A DNA stretch of 64,000 nt, from the NCBI RefSeq assembly GCF_042186555.1, contig NC_133327.1, positions 327,658,300-327,722,299 on the forward strand. The letters run 5' to 3'. Source of the DNA: Aquarana catesbeiana. Taxonomy: Eukaryota; Chordata; Amphibia; Anura; Ranidae. Below, in pieces: positions 1 through 10,594 of the stretch; the first letter of the stretch is position 1, and each line of letters begins with the position of its first letter. The notes below the pieces were generated by a model, which saw nothing but the letters and a program-made list of their open reading frames with translations, searched no databases and had not been told where the DNA came from. Both the position numbers and the translations under genes were made by a program.

Positions 1-968
1 AGAGAAAAAATATCAAAATTGTCCGCTTATTTGGAAAAGCTACTTAAAAAATAGCCCAAAAATCAAGGAGAGTTTATGGGATCTGTTGAGGTCTAAGATA
101 TAAACGTCCCCCCTTTTTTTCTTTTTATATATTAACCCGGGATGGAAGCATGCCAGTGATACTTGGTTTTGTGACTGGTCACTTCTTTTATATATTTCTT
201 TTATATATTTAACCCAGGATGTTGAAGGGCACATAGGTTAGAGATCCATCTGGTTTTGCGTTGCAATAGAATCCTATCGTAGTCACCCCCTCTTGGCTTT
301 GTTTCCTTTGTCCCATCTGATATGAGCATAGGATTTTCCAAAATGGCCGCCGTTCTGTGGACGCAACAGCGTCACATACGGCGCCGCCATACCACTGCCC
401 GGGCGCATGTGCATTTACACAATTAATTGATGTATGTCAAATGAACACAACATAGATGTAATGTATATCTTGGATATGAGTATTTATTGTGGATTTTTCA
501 TTTGTAGTTGATCAGATTTTTGTATTTGTTAATATTAAATTGCTTCATGTCTTTTTAAAGATTTATAAATAAAATATATATTTTTTTATCATTGTGATGT
601 AAATTCCAACTTGTTTACTGAACACCTTAAAAATCCCGTGGCCTACTGGCCTCAAGTCCCTTTTCCTGTTTGTAACTTAAATAAATGACTGCAAACCCAT
701 AAAATGGCAAACCAAAAATTATTGTCATCAAGCAGTAGTAAAAGGTTCAAACCAAAGTACGTTTAATTAATAAAATTGTAATTAATCGCCATATGCAACC
801 AAACCAGCCGAGCATCAGTGTGAAAACACTAAAATCATAGAATAACCAGTCGCATTAAATATTTTGTCATTTATGCAATAGATCCATTGCCATGCCTTGC
901 CTTCTGAACTTCCCCACAGGCCGAGAGGGTCCTGATTACCGATCTGGGGGCCATGTATACTTTGTATT
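1..968. other. AT-rich noncoding flank, no gene recognised
   Basis: No open frame here resembles a known family. Around 340-400 there is a short CpG-containing patch inside otherwise AT-rich DNA. The last bases run directly into the TG of the 5' LTR at 969. If the LTR element had inserted into the LINE seen at its other end, LINE sequence would be expected here. I do not recognise any. Confidence 0.5.
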
Positions 969-2248
969 TGTAGCGCTGACAACTTTTGTTTTTAGCCATA
1001 TGTGGGTTATACAAGACATAAGTTGTTATAGTGCCATCTTGTGGACAATTGAAAAGGTACAACACTTTTATGTTTCATGCTTAAGAGAAGTGACATGGAA
1101 GTAATTGATTGTTCTGAACTTTAACTATGACCTACCCACAATGCCCCGGGACAAGAGGAGAACTGAACTGCATTTTGGGAGGATATAAAAGGGCTGGGAG
1201 CAGCCATCTTAAGTCTCTTGTTCCTGGGACGCGTGGGCTGCCTGCAGAACTCTGTGGGTGTGTGTGTCCCACAGGGTTGCGGCCTATCTTGTGGAGGAGC
1301 AGCAGCAGGGATCCTGTCATCGTATCACAGTGTGCTGGAGCAGCAGAAGTGATTGTTCCGGAGACCCATGGAGGAGGTAACTGAGGACTCCTGGTTGTTA
1401 GTGAACGGAGCAGTGTGACGGCGTGGCGGTGGTTCCGTATGGACTGAGAACTGTTGAAACAGAGGCATCCATCTGTCCGGATCCCTTGTGGTGAGAGGGT
1501 TAACACCCAGAAGTTTGTTTAAATACACACACACTTAGAACTGTTACAGAGTGTTGCTGGGACTGATAGTCCCACGGAACAAGTTAAGTTGGAGAGCCTT
1601 ACATCTGAATAGACTTCAGTATTCAAGAACGGATGCTAGAGGTTTGTCTTCTTCATATAAGAACACTTAGTCAATCTGCTGGATTATAATTGCCTTAGTG
1701 TATTACATTACACTGTGCAACACCCAGGAGGAACCCTTTGTGGATTATAATTACAAAAGCTAGCGGAGACTGAAGACATCTGGACTATCTCTTTTATTGC
1801 AGGGCCCTGCATTTAGTTACCAAGGATAGTGACTTTACAGTTTAGAGCAGGGGGAGCTCCCTGGTATAGATATATATAAATAGGTATATTTGTGTATGTT
1901 ACCAATTGTCATAACTATTTACTATACTATTGCACTACGTTGGTGTGATAGTGTAGTCCTCGTAATAACCTTTTACATAAATATATCATTTACACAAAGA
2001 AAGAAATTATTTTTGGTTATTACTGAAGTTTGTGTGCAGTATTGTTATTTCTCCTGCAGGTGGAGCTACAGACACCCAGGTAGAGGTAAATATAAACATA
2101 AGTGTATATTGTGGGTTAAAGTCAATATTCATACCATTACAACACTGCACTACAGCTGTGCCAAGGGGATTGAACAATTAAAGAGGGGTAAAGAGATAAG
2201 AGGACAGGCCCGCTTAAACCAGCAGCTCCACCGAGAGTTATTGCTACA
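969..2248 (+). repeat. 5' LTR
   Basis: It matches 11215-12493 almost throughout, starting TGTAGCGCTGACAAC and ending TTGCTACA. It carries a TATA box near 1184. The end was set where similarity to the downstream copy stops, two bases before the primer-binding site. At the position of the 3' LTR's AATAAA (12422) this copy reads ATTAAA (about 2174), one of the small differences between the LTRs. Short open frames inside it recur in the other LTR but have no family resemblance. Confidence 0.95.
1184..1190 (+). promoter_or_regulatory. LTR TATA box
   Basis: TATAAAA lies in the context GGATATAAAAGGGCTGGG and is conserved at 11435-11441 in the 3' LTR. This is the likely U3 core promoter, which would put the start of R about 30 bases downstream. 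The transcription start is inferred. Confidence 0.7.
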
Positions 2249-2250
2249 TG

Positions 2251-2268
2251 TGGGGGCTTGTCTGGGAT
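2251..2268 (+). other. Primer-binding site, tRNA-Pro type
   Basis: TGGGGGCTTGTCTGGGAT follows the LTR end after a two-base spacer. It differs from the classical proline-tRNA primer site of gammaretroviruses (TGGGGGCTCGTCCGGGAT, from general knowledge) by two C-to-T changes, as expected from CpG decay or a variant primer. Its position, just inside the 5' LTR, is correct for minus-strand priming. Confidence 0.85.
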
Positions 2269-2310
2269 CACTGTCACTCTGAAATCAAGCACCCCCTTAA
2301 TAACCAAAGA

Positions 2311-3611
2311 ATGGATCCCCCCACTGTGGCACAGTGGTGTGAGGTGGAAGGCACCCACTCAGAAGCGAGCGTGGCCATGGAACTCTGGGGAGATATCTGG
2401 GAGAAGGAACACATTAATCGAGTGGTAAAAACACTATCCCCAGAACAAAGAGCCAAGGTGGTCGCAGTAAGACCTAATCATGAGACATTCCGCACGTATG
2501 CCTTATTGGAGTGGAGGAAGGGAGTTCTGGAAAATTTCAAGGGTGCAAGTGTTGAACTCGCTGACAAGACCAAATTTTATCTGACACACCCAAGGGAAGA
2601 AGGGGAGAATCCTGCCACCTTCCCCCAGATGAGTTCAGCAGAAATCGAGGTTCCATCACAGTCAGCACCGGCTGCAATTGAGCCAGAACTCATCACAGCC
2701 CTGGGAAATTTGGTGTCCCAATGTCAAAAAGGAACCCAAAATATTCAGGGACTGGGTACCGAAAACTGGGCATTTTCTTGGGCCAATGGCCTGTACCCAA
2801 AGGAGAAGACACCTTTGAAGAGTGGTTGGAACAGACCACGCAAGTGTTGGATGAGTGGGACATCCCTGAAACGCAAAAGAAACAGCGGATTACTGAGAGT
2901 CTAAAAGGACCTGCTTCTGAGGCCATTTGAAATTTAAAGCTCAGTAAACAGAACTGTGTAGCCCAAGACTACTTAAATATCCTGCAAGATGTGTTCGGAC
3001 GTACCGAGAAGGTTTCTGACCTAATTTATCAATTAGAACACACCCATCAAGAAACAGGAGAGAACCTGTCAGAATATATGAGACGGTTAGACAAGGTCAT
3101 CCACCAAATATTGTTGAAGAAGGGATTAGATCCTAGTAAGGTGGATGAAATTCGAGCCAAGCAAGTCTTAAGGGGTGCCCAGCCTTTGGATCCCATCACC
3201 CTCCAGTTAAGAACTCGCCAAGATGGAGGCATCTTGAAGTACCCAGATCTAATTCGGATTGTACGAGAGGAAGAAGCTATTCTGGAAAGGAAGAAGGAGA
3301 ACATTCAAGAACCAAAGCACACTGTTGGAGTCCGAACAGTTAGTGTGATGGAGGATGATCCCCAGATTGAGCTTCTTAAGACTCAGGTGGCCCAGTTAAT
3401 GGAAATGATGGCTTTGCTGACCACGAGACCCCCAAATCCGCCCAATGGAGAGGAAAAAAAGTTGAAGAGAGCATCAGGCTCCACCTTCAGTAGCCAATCT
3501 GGACTTTGTTTCAACTGTGGAGGGGTTGGACATTTCGGGAACGTGTGCCCAAGTCCAAGGGCAGCAGTACAACATCAAAAGCCGACGGAAAACTTTGAAG
3601 GGCCCCAGTGA
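2311..3611 (+). pseudogene. gag: Gag with PNMA-like capsid and CCHC knuckle (broken)
   Basis: Structural protein of the retrotransposon. The frame opens at ATG 2311 (MDPPTVAQWC), shifts frame between about 2750 and 2775, meets TGA at 2928, and resumes in the same frame to 3609. The capsid part contains GEDTFEEWLEQ and LSEYMRRLDKVI, which resemble the N- and C-lobes of vertebrate PNMA proteins (paraneoplastic Ma antigens, domesticated from Ty3/gypsy Gag). A C-x2-C-x4-H-x4-C knuckle is at 3507-3548 (CFNCGGVGHFGNVC), followed by a short basic tail. An upstream in-frame ATG at 2248 would start inside the primer site, so 2311 is preferred. The PNMA link is from residue pattern only. Confidence 0.85.
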
Positions 3612-4276
3612 AGGAGTCAACTGAGTGCCCTGTAACTGTCGTCAACTCCAACGAAACCCAAGTTCCCAAAAGTCTGAGAGTAAGAGGAGGAATGAAGTTG
3701 AGAGAGCGTCCATGGAAATGAGGAGTCAAGATGTGCACTAACAAGCAAACAAAGCCACACACCCATGGTGAATTTCCCCTCAACTTAGTGGGGCCCTCTC
3801 CGATCATCCCCATCCAGGTATAAGGAATTTATGCCAAGGCACTGCTGGATACTGGAGCCCAAGTGACCTTATTGTATAAAGATTTCTACATGAAGCATCT
3901 CAAGCATCTGCCCCTGCAAAAGTTGGAAGAATTGGAGATATGGGGCCTAGGTACCCAGAACTTCCCCTATGAAGGGTATATCCCTATCAAACTTACCTTT
4001 GACCTGAGTGTGGCCGGAAAGGCGGAGACTTTTGACACCCTGGCGGTTGTGCGTCCTCGGCCCCCTGGGGCTCATAAAAATTCCCTTATCATCGGAACAA
4101 ATACTGATCTGGTCAGAAGACTCCTGACACCGCTTGTACAGAAGGAAAGTGCCCAGGCCATGAAGGTGCATCCCATGCTAACCCAAGTGTATAAGAATAT
4201 AGTACACGAACAGAAGGCCCCACCAGAAGGGGTGGGAAAAGTTTGGCGTAGGGGAAGAACTGCTACAACCGGGTGA
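3612..4276 (+). pseudogene. Aspartic protease region of pol (broken)
   Basis: The active-site triad region reads ALLDTGAQVTLLY with DTGA at 3848-3859. It is followed by a retropepsin-like stretch and SLIIGTNTDLV at about 4081-4113, matching the usual I-I/L-G-x-D flap region. An in-frame TAA at 3821 lies just before the active site, and a frameshift near 4245-4276 separates it from the RT frame. About 200 bases between the gag stop and the active site (3612-3820) are out of frame and look like the decayed gag-pol junction. It would cleave Gag-Pol if intact; this copy cannot. Confidence 0.8.
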
Positions 4277-4277
4277 A

Positions 4278-5629
4278 GTGGTATGCATGAGAGCCTCTGT
4301 CAAGTTGAGTTGCAGACAACCTGGTCCTTTCATTGTCTTGGAGACGGACACTCAGGAAGAAGATGTGGGTCTGGAGATACTCCCAAAAGTGTTATCTACT
4401 AAGGCACTTAAGACAAGCAGGGGGAGAGTCTCAGTTAGTGTTCGGAACACGACAGCCTTACCTGTGAAGATACCAGCAAGAATGCTGCTTGGGCAGGCGA
4501 ATCAAGCGACCCCGGTTTCACCAAGAGATGTGATAAGGGGGCCAGAAGAGGAGATTCCCATAGAGAATCTTTACCCGAAAAACACCACCCTTACACCTGC
4601 ATGGATGGAGAGGGCCAAAGCCCAGCTCATGAGATGGAAAGAAGTTTTCGCAAAGAGTGAGTTCGATGTGGGGTATGCCAAGAGTGCAGAGCACAAGATC
4701 TGGCTGGAAGAAGACAAACTTTTTCAGGAAAGGGTCAGGAGGATCCCATTGGGAGATCTTGAAGATCTCCGAGAACAGCTGGCTGAGCTGAAAAGGACTG
4801 GGATTATCAAGGAGTCCAGGAGTCCATACGCCTCTCCTATAGTGGTGGTGAGGAAGAAAAATGGGTCACTCCGGCTGTGTATCGACTACAGGACTCTGAA
4901 CCGACAGAGCATTCCTGATCAATACACTACCCCCCGTATAGAAGATGCCCTACAGAACCTGTCAGGGGCGAAGTGGTTCAGTGTATTAGATTTGAAGAGT
5001 GGCTATTATCAGATCCCCATGAGTCCTGAGGATAAGGAGAAGACTGCTTTCATCACCCCCGTGGGGTTCTATGAATTCAACCAGATGCCAAAGGTTTGTC
5101 TGGGGCCCCAGCAACTTTCCAGCGGCTCATGGAAAAGACAGTAGGCGACATGAACTTGACTGAAGTCTTAGTATACTTAGACGATATCATTGTATTTGGC
5201 CGAACTGTTGAAGAACATGAAGAGCGACTGGAAAAGGTTCTAAAGAGATTACATGAAGAGGGTTTGAAACTTTCAATGGAGAAATGTCAATTCTATCAAT
5301 CTTCAGTGAACTATCTGGAAAACATTGTGTCTGAAGAAGGGATAGCAACTGACCCTGAGAAATTGGAAACTGTTACCTCTTGGCCAAGGCCCACAAATGT
5401 GACTGAGCTCAGTTCATTCCTAGGATTCTGCTCCTACTACCGGAGGTTTGTGGAGGGGTTCGCAAAGATAGCCCACCCACTCACAGAACTACTGAAGAAT
5501 CAGGAAGAGACTGATGTGGTTTCGGAGAAACCTGGGAGGCAAAAAGAAGGGCCCCAGAAGAAAAAGGAATCTATCTATCTATCCTGGATCAGTGGACTCA
5601 GGAATGTGAAGAGACATTCAGTCAATTGA
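4278..5629 (+). pseudogene. pol: Reverse transcriptase domain of pol (broken)
   Basis: Ty3/gypsy-type RT. The first frame runs 4278-5144 and includes RTGIIKESRSPYASPIVVV, LRLCIDYRTLN and WFSVLDLKSGYYQI, the standard fingers/palm motifs. At about 5086-5096 a one-base loss changes frame inside the conserved QMPFGL-type motif. The second frame (to 5629) carries the catalytic YLDD at 5174-5185, the primer-grip region and FLGFCSYYRRF. A further frameshift, near a short TATC repeat at 5570-5583, leads into RNase H. All catalytic aspartates are present, but no single frame spans them. Confidence 0.93.
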
Positions 5630-6936
5630 AGAAGAGTCTTACAACTGCTCCAGTGTTAGCTTATGAGGATCCTACCAAGCCCTATGAACTACACGTGGAT
5701 GCCAGCCGAGATGGGCTGGGCGGAGTGCTCTATCAGGATCATAATGGACATTTAAGGCCAGTTGCTTATGTAAGCTGGAGCCTGTCTCCTGCTGAGAAGA
5801 ACTACCCTACTCATAAACTTGAGTTTCTGGCCTTGAAGTGGGTCGTGGTAGACAAGTTGAGAGATTATCTGTATGGAGCTGAATTTGTAGTTAAAACAGA
5901 TAACAACCCCCTTACATACTTACTCACCACCGCAAAATTGGATGCCACAGGCCATAGATGGTTGGCTGCTCTCTCAACAATTTCCTTCAGCCTGAAATAC
6001 CGACGTGCAGATGCAGATGCGCTGTCAAGAAGACCCCACAGTCCCCTGAGCTCCCAAGAGGATTGGACTCAACTTGCCCCCGAAGGGGTAAGAGCCCTTT
6101 GTGAAGGAGCAGAAAAGCAGGAGAAAGGTGGAGCCAAAGCTGAAGAGATTGGAGTGACTACAGCAGGAGTACCCAGGTATTATTTTAATGTCTCCCAGAT
6201 TGCAGCAGAGGGTTTACCCAAGTTATCAAGGAAAGATCTTAGGAAGAATCAACAAGAAGATCCACTCTGCAGTCTGGTATTGGAAGCTCTGGAGGGTAAA
6301 CACCCTGATTTACTTTTGAGAAGCGCCCGGAAAGATGCTCTGTTGTTACATAAAGAGTGGGAATGGTTGCAGTTATTACAAGGGGTGGTCTACCGAAAGG
6401 GCCCCTCTGAAGATCCAGAGAAGAAGTGGCAACTGCTTCTGCCAGAGAAGCATAGAGAGACAGTGTTAACCGCTCTACATGATTGTCATGGACATCTGGG
6501 GTCAGAAAGAACTCTTCAATTCATACGAGATAGTTTCTACTGGCCTTATATGAGGAAAGAAGTGGAGAGTTACTGTCACTCCTGCCATAGGTGTATCCAG
6601 AGAAAGACTCTGCCGCAACGGGCAGCCCTGATGGGACATTTATCAAGCCAAGGTCCCATGGATCTAGTTTGTATAGATTTCCTGTGTCTAGAATCTGACT
6701 TGAGTGGGCAAGGAAATATTCTGGTAGTCACAGACCATTTTACCAGATATGCTCAAGCTTTCTCCACGAAAGATCAGAAGGCAGTCACAGTGGCAAAGAC
6801 ATTAGTGGAGAAGTTCTTCGTCCATTATGGCTTACCACAGAGGATCCACTCAGATCAGGGACGGGACTTTGAGAGTACACTCATCAGGAGATTGCTGGAT
6901 CTATTGGGAATTCAAAAATCCAGAACTACACCCTAA
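5581..6936 (+). pseudogene. pol: RNase H and integrase core of pol (truncated)
   Basis: RNase H starts near TAPVLAYEDPTKPYELHVDA with the catalytic Asp, followed by LEFLALKW and KTDNNPLTYLL. The region before DADALSRRP is shorter than usual, suggesting a small deletion. The integrase zinc site is visible as H..H..C..C within HDCHGHLGSERTLQF and CHSCHRC. The core has LVCIDFL (first Asp) and IHSDQGRDFES (second Asp). A TAA at 6934-6936 falls in the TPYHPQ-type motif, and the glutamate of the DDE triad is not visible. Coding similarity continues past the stop to 6994, where a hAT element interrupts it. Confidence 0.93.
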
Positions 6937-7134
6937 GGAGACCCTCAGCCGGAGAGGTTTACTAGAACTCTTCTCAATATGTTGGGGACCCTAACCTCTG
7001 AGTAGGGATGAGCTTCGAGTTCGAGTCGAACTCATGTTCTACTCGAACATTGGCTGTTCGCAAGTTCGCCGAACAGCGAACAATTTGGGGTGTTCGCGGC
7101 AAATTCGAATGCCGCGGAACACCCTTTAAAAGTC

Positions 7135-8549
7135 TATGGGAGAAATCAAAAGTGCTAATTTTAAAGGCTTATATGCAAGTTATTGTCATAAAAAGTGTTT
7201 GGGGACCCGGGTCCTGCCCCAGGGGACATGGATCAATGCAAAAAAAAGTTTTAAAAACGGACGTTTTTTCAGGAGCAGTGATTTTATTAATGCTTAAAGT
7301 CAAACAATAAAAGTGTAATATCCCTTTAAATTTCGTACCTGGGGGGTGTCTATAGTATGCCTGTAAAGGGGCGCATGTTTCCTGTGTTTAGAACAGTCTG
7401 ACAGCAAAATGACATTTGGAAGGAAAAAACTCATTTAAAACTACCCGCGGCTATTGCATTGCTGACAATACACATAGAAGTTCATTGATAAAAACGGCAT
7501 GGGAATTCCCCACAGGGCAACCCCGAACCAAAATAAAAAAAAAAAAATGATGTGGGGGTCCCCCTAAATTCCATACAAGGCCCTTCGGGTCTGGTATGGA
7601 TATTAAGGGGAACCCCAGCCAAAATTTAAAAAAAAAATTGACGTGGGGTTCCCCCTAAATTCCATACCAGACCCTTCAGGTCTGGTATGGATTTTAAGGG
7701 GAACCCCGCGCCAAAAAAAAAAAAAAAAAAACGGCGTGGGGTCCCCCTAAAAATCCATACCAGACCCTTATCCGAGCACGCAACCTGGCAGGCCGCAGGA
7801 AAAGAGAGGGGGACGAGAGTGCGGCCCCCCCCCTTCTGAACCGTACCAGGCCACATGCCCTCAACATTGGGAGGGTGCTTTGGGGTAGCCCCCCAAAGCA
7901 CCTTGTCCCCATGTTGATGAAGACAAGGGCCTCATCCCCACAACCGTGGCCGGTGGTTGTGGGGGTCTGCGGGCGGGGGGCTTATCGGAATCTGGAAGCC
8001 CCCTTTACCAAGGGGACCCCCAGATCCCGGCCCCCCCCTGTGTGAAATGGTAAGGGGTTACTTACCCCTACCATTTCACTAAAAAACTGTCAAAAATGTT
8101 AAAAATGACAAGAGACAGTTTTTGACAATTCCTTTATTTAAATGCTTCTTCTTTCTTCCTTCATCTTCTTCTGGTTCTTCTGGCTCTTCTGGTTCTTCCT
8201 CCGGCGTTCTCGTCCAGCATCTCCTCCGCGGCGTCTTCTATCTTCTTCTCCTCGGGCCGCTCCGCACCCATGGCATGAGGGGGGAGGCTCCCGCTCTTCT
8301 CTTCATCTTCTTCTTCATCTTCATCTTCTTCTTCATCTTCTTCTTCATCTTCTTCTTCTTCTTCTTCTCTTCTTCATCTCTTCTTCCTTCTTCATTTCTT
8401 CTGCGGGCCGCTCCGCATCCATGCATGGAGGGAGGCTCCCGCTGTGTGACGGCGTCTCTTCGTCTGACGGTTCTTAAATAACGGGGGGCGGGGCCATGCG
8501 GTGACCCCGCCCCCCTCTGACGCACGGTGAATTGACGGGACTTCCCTGT
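7135..8549. repeat. Left arm of the foldback inverted repeat
   Basis: It is the reverse complement of about 8568-9965 over nearly its whole length. Landmarks in both arms are an ATTTAAA-rich outer part, the motif CCATACCAGACCCTTATCC (about 7755-7773; reversed at about 9344-9362), the CTT tract, and the GC-rich inner part. A few internal copies of a ~65-bp unit around CCATACCAGACC (7570-7760) repeat within the arm. Confidence 0.88.
8292..8398. repeat. (CTT)n/(CTTCAT)n microsatellite in the foldback arm
   Basis: Impure CTT/CTTCAT repeat whose reverse complement (GAA/GATGAA) lies at 8714-8810. It produces long stop-free frames of Phe/Leu/Ser or Lys/Glu on both strands, which are not genes. A polypurine/polypyrimidine mirror of this kind can form H-DNA. 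Confidence 0.85.
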
Positions 8550-8567
8550 GACGTCACGGGGAATGCC
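8550..8567. other. Centre of the palindrome with CRE-like TGACGTCA
   Basis: The 16-bp sequence GACGGGACTTCCCTGT (8534-8549) is perfectly complementary to 8568-8583. The loop between them is 18 bases. TGACGTCA, the consensus cAMP-response element, spans 8549-8556 at the arm/loop border. GC-box-like CCGCCCCCC lies on each side. Whether it is a promoter is unknown. Confidence 0.6.
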
Positions 8568-9965
8568 ACAGGGAAGTCCCGTCATGTCCCGTGCGTCAGA
8601 GGGGGGCGGGGTCACCGGGTGGCCCCGCCCCCCGTTATTTAAGAACCGTCAGACGAAGAGACGCCGTCACACAGCGGGAGCCTCCCTCCATGCATGGATG
8701 CGGAGCGGCCCGCAGAAGAAATGAAGAAGGAAGAAGAGATGAAGAAGAGAAGAAGAAGAAGAAGAAGAAGATGAAGAAGAAGATGAAGATGAAGAAGAAG
8801 ATGAAGAGAAGAGCGGGAGCCTCCCCCCTCATGCCATGGGTGCGGAGCGGCCCGAGGAGAAGAAGATAGAAGACGCCGCGGAGGAGATGCTGGACGAGAA
8901 CGCCGGAGGAAGAACCAGAAGAGCCAGAAGAACCAGAAGAAGAAGAAGATGAAGGAAGAAAGAAGAAGCATTTAAATAAAGGAATTGTCAAAAACTGTCT
9001 CTTGTCATTTTTAACATTTTTGACAGTTTTTTAGTGAAATGGTAGGGGTAAGTAACCCCTTACCATTTCACACAGGGGGGGGGCCGGGATCTGGGGGTCC
9101 CCTTGGTAAAGGGGGCTTCCAGATTCCGATAAGCCCCCCGCCCGCAGACCCCCACAACCACCGGCCACGGTTGTGGGGATGAGGCCCTTGTCTTCATCAA
9201 CATGGGGACAAGGTGCTTTGGGGGGCTACCCCAAAGCACCCTCCCAATGTTGAGGGCATGTGGCCTGGTACGGTTCAGGAGGGGGGGGGGCCGCACTCTC
9301 GTCCCCCCCTCTTTTCCTGCGGCCTGCCAGGTTGCGTGCTCGGATAAGGGTCTGGTATGGATTTTTAGGGGGACCCCACGCCGTTTTTTTTTTTTTTTTT
9401 GGCGCGGGGTTCCCCTTAAAATCCATACCAGACCTGAAGGGTCTGGTATGGAATTTAGGGGGAACCCCACGTCAATTTTTTTTTAAAATTTTGGCTGGGG
9501 TTCCCCTTAATATCCATACCAGACCTGAAGGGCCTTGTATGGAATTTAGGGGGACTCCCACATCATTTTTTTTTTTTAATTTTGGTTCGGGGTTGCCCTG
9601 TGGGGAATTCCCATGCCGTTTTTATCAATGAACTTCTATGTGTATTGTCGGCAATGCAATAGCCGCGGTAGTTTTAAATGAGTTTTTTCCTTCAAAATGT
9701 CATTTTGCTGTCAGACTGTTCTAAACACGGGAAACATGCGCCCCTTTACAGGCATACTATAGACACCCCCCAGGTATGAAATTTAAAGGGATATTACACT
9801 TTTATTGTTTGACTTTAAGCATTATTAAAATCACTGCTCCTGAAAAAACGGCCGTTTTTAAAACTTTTTTTTGCATTGATCCATGTCCCCTGGGGCAGGA
9901 CCCAGGTCCCCAAACACTTTTATTGACAATAACTTGCATATTAGCCTTTAAAATTAGCACTTTTG
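8568..9965. repeat. Right arm of the foldback inverted repeat
   Basis: It mirrors 7135-8549. A TTATTTAAG stretch at 8635-8643 and its mirror at about 8473-8481 flank the GC-rich core. It includes a long (GAA)n-type tract at about 8714-8810 which mirrors the CTT tract at 8292-8398. Confidence 0.88.
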
Positions 9966-10080
9966 ATTATTCATGTTCGTGTCCCATAGACTTTAACGGT
10001 GTTCGCGTGTTCGAACAAATTTTTTTCCTGTTCGCATGTTCTGGTGCGAACCGAACAGGGGGGTGTTCGGCTCATCCCTA

Positions 10081-10594
10081 CCTCTGAGCAAAAGCCCAAC
10101 TGGAGTAAGCATATTGCCACTTTAGTGCATGCATATAATAGCATGAAGAGTGATGTCACAGGATACTCACCTTATGTTTGGGCGAGAGCCTAGATTACCA
10201 GTGGACCTGGCTTTCGGAACTTCTCTGGACCACACCTCAGAGACCTCTCACCGAGGATATGCAAACAGGCTGAGGAAGAGTCTGAAGATTGCTTATGAGA
10301 AGGCTCAGAAGGCGCAGAGGGGATAGAAATAAAAGAAACTTTGACCTCAAAGTAAGGGTTCAAGATTTTCAACCCGGTGACCGAGTCCTATTGAGGAATT
10401 TGGGCATTCCTGGGAAACACAAGCTGGCAAATCGCTGGAGGTCACAGCCATACATTGTATGTAAACAGCTCCCAGGACTTCCAGTCTTCGAAATCAGACC
10501 AGAAGGAAGTGCTGGACCAATTAAGACTTGGCATCGGAATCACCTTTTGCCCCTTACTGGTGCAGTCAGGATAATCCCTGAGGAGGAGTTATAA
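10081..10594 (+). pseudogene. pol: C-terminal part of gypsy integrase, resumed after the hAT insertion
   Basis: After the duplicated target the frame continues EQKPNWSKHIATLVHAYNS and TGYSPY. A one-base shift follows at about 10170, then FGREPRLPVDLAFG. From 10289 a frame reads to 10594 with VQDFQPGDRVLLRN, LANRWRSQPYIV and IKTWHRNHLLP. These are the usual integrase C-terminal motifs (GDRVL and the SH3-like/GPY-F-type region). The stop is TAA at 10592-10594. The join to 6994 shows the element was already broken, or decayed in parallel, when the hAT inserted. Confidence 0.9.

Larger units (their letters stand above)
7003..10080. mobile_element. hAT-type foldback (palindromic) element, 3,078 bp
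   Basis: The element is bounded by TAGGGATGAGC and GCTCATCCCTA, perfect 11-bp terminal inverted repeats. It is flanked by the 8-bp duplication CCTCTGAG at 6995-7002 and 10081-10088, the target length of hAT elements. Removing it rejoins the gypsy integrase frame. Almost the whole element is one inverted repeat: arms about 7003-8549 and 8568-10080 around an 18-bp centre. The outer ~130 bp differ between arms though both carry TTCGAA-type motifs. It encodes no transposase. Open frames in it are CTT/GAA simple sequence. Related but diverged pieces occur at 24138-24436 and about 47740-49750. Confidence 0.93.

Noticed and set aside
1132..1506. 124-codon minus-strand frame repeated at 11383-11757
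   Set aside because: Both lie in the LTRs and simply reflect the LTR duplication. No motif, and the frame overlaps the TATA/leader region.
8122..8991. Several frames of about 90-125 codons rich in Phe/Leu/Ser or Lys/Glu/Met
   Set aside because: Produced by the CTT/GAA microsatellite in the foldback arms; each has a mirror twin in the other arm.
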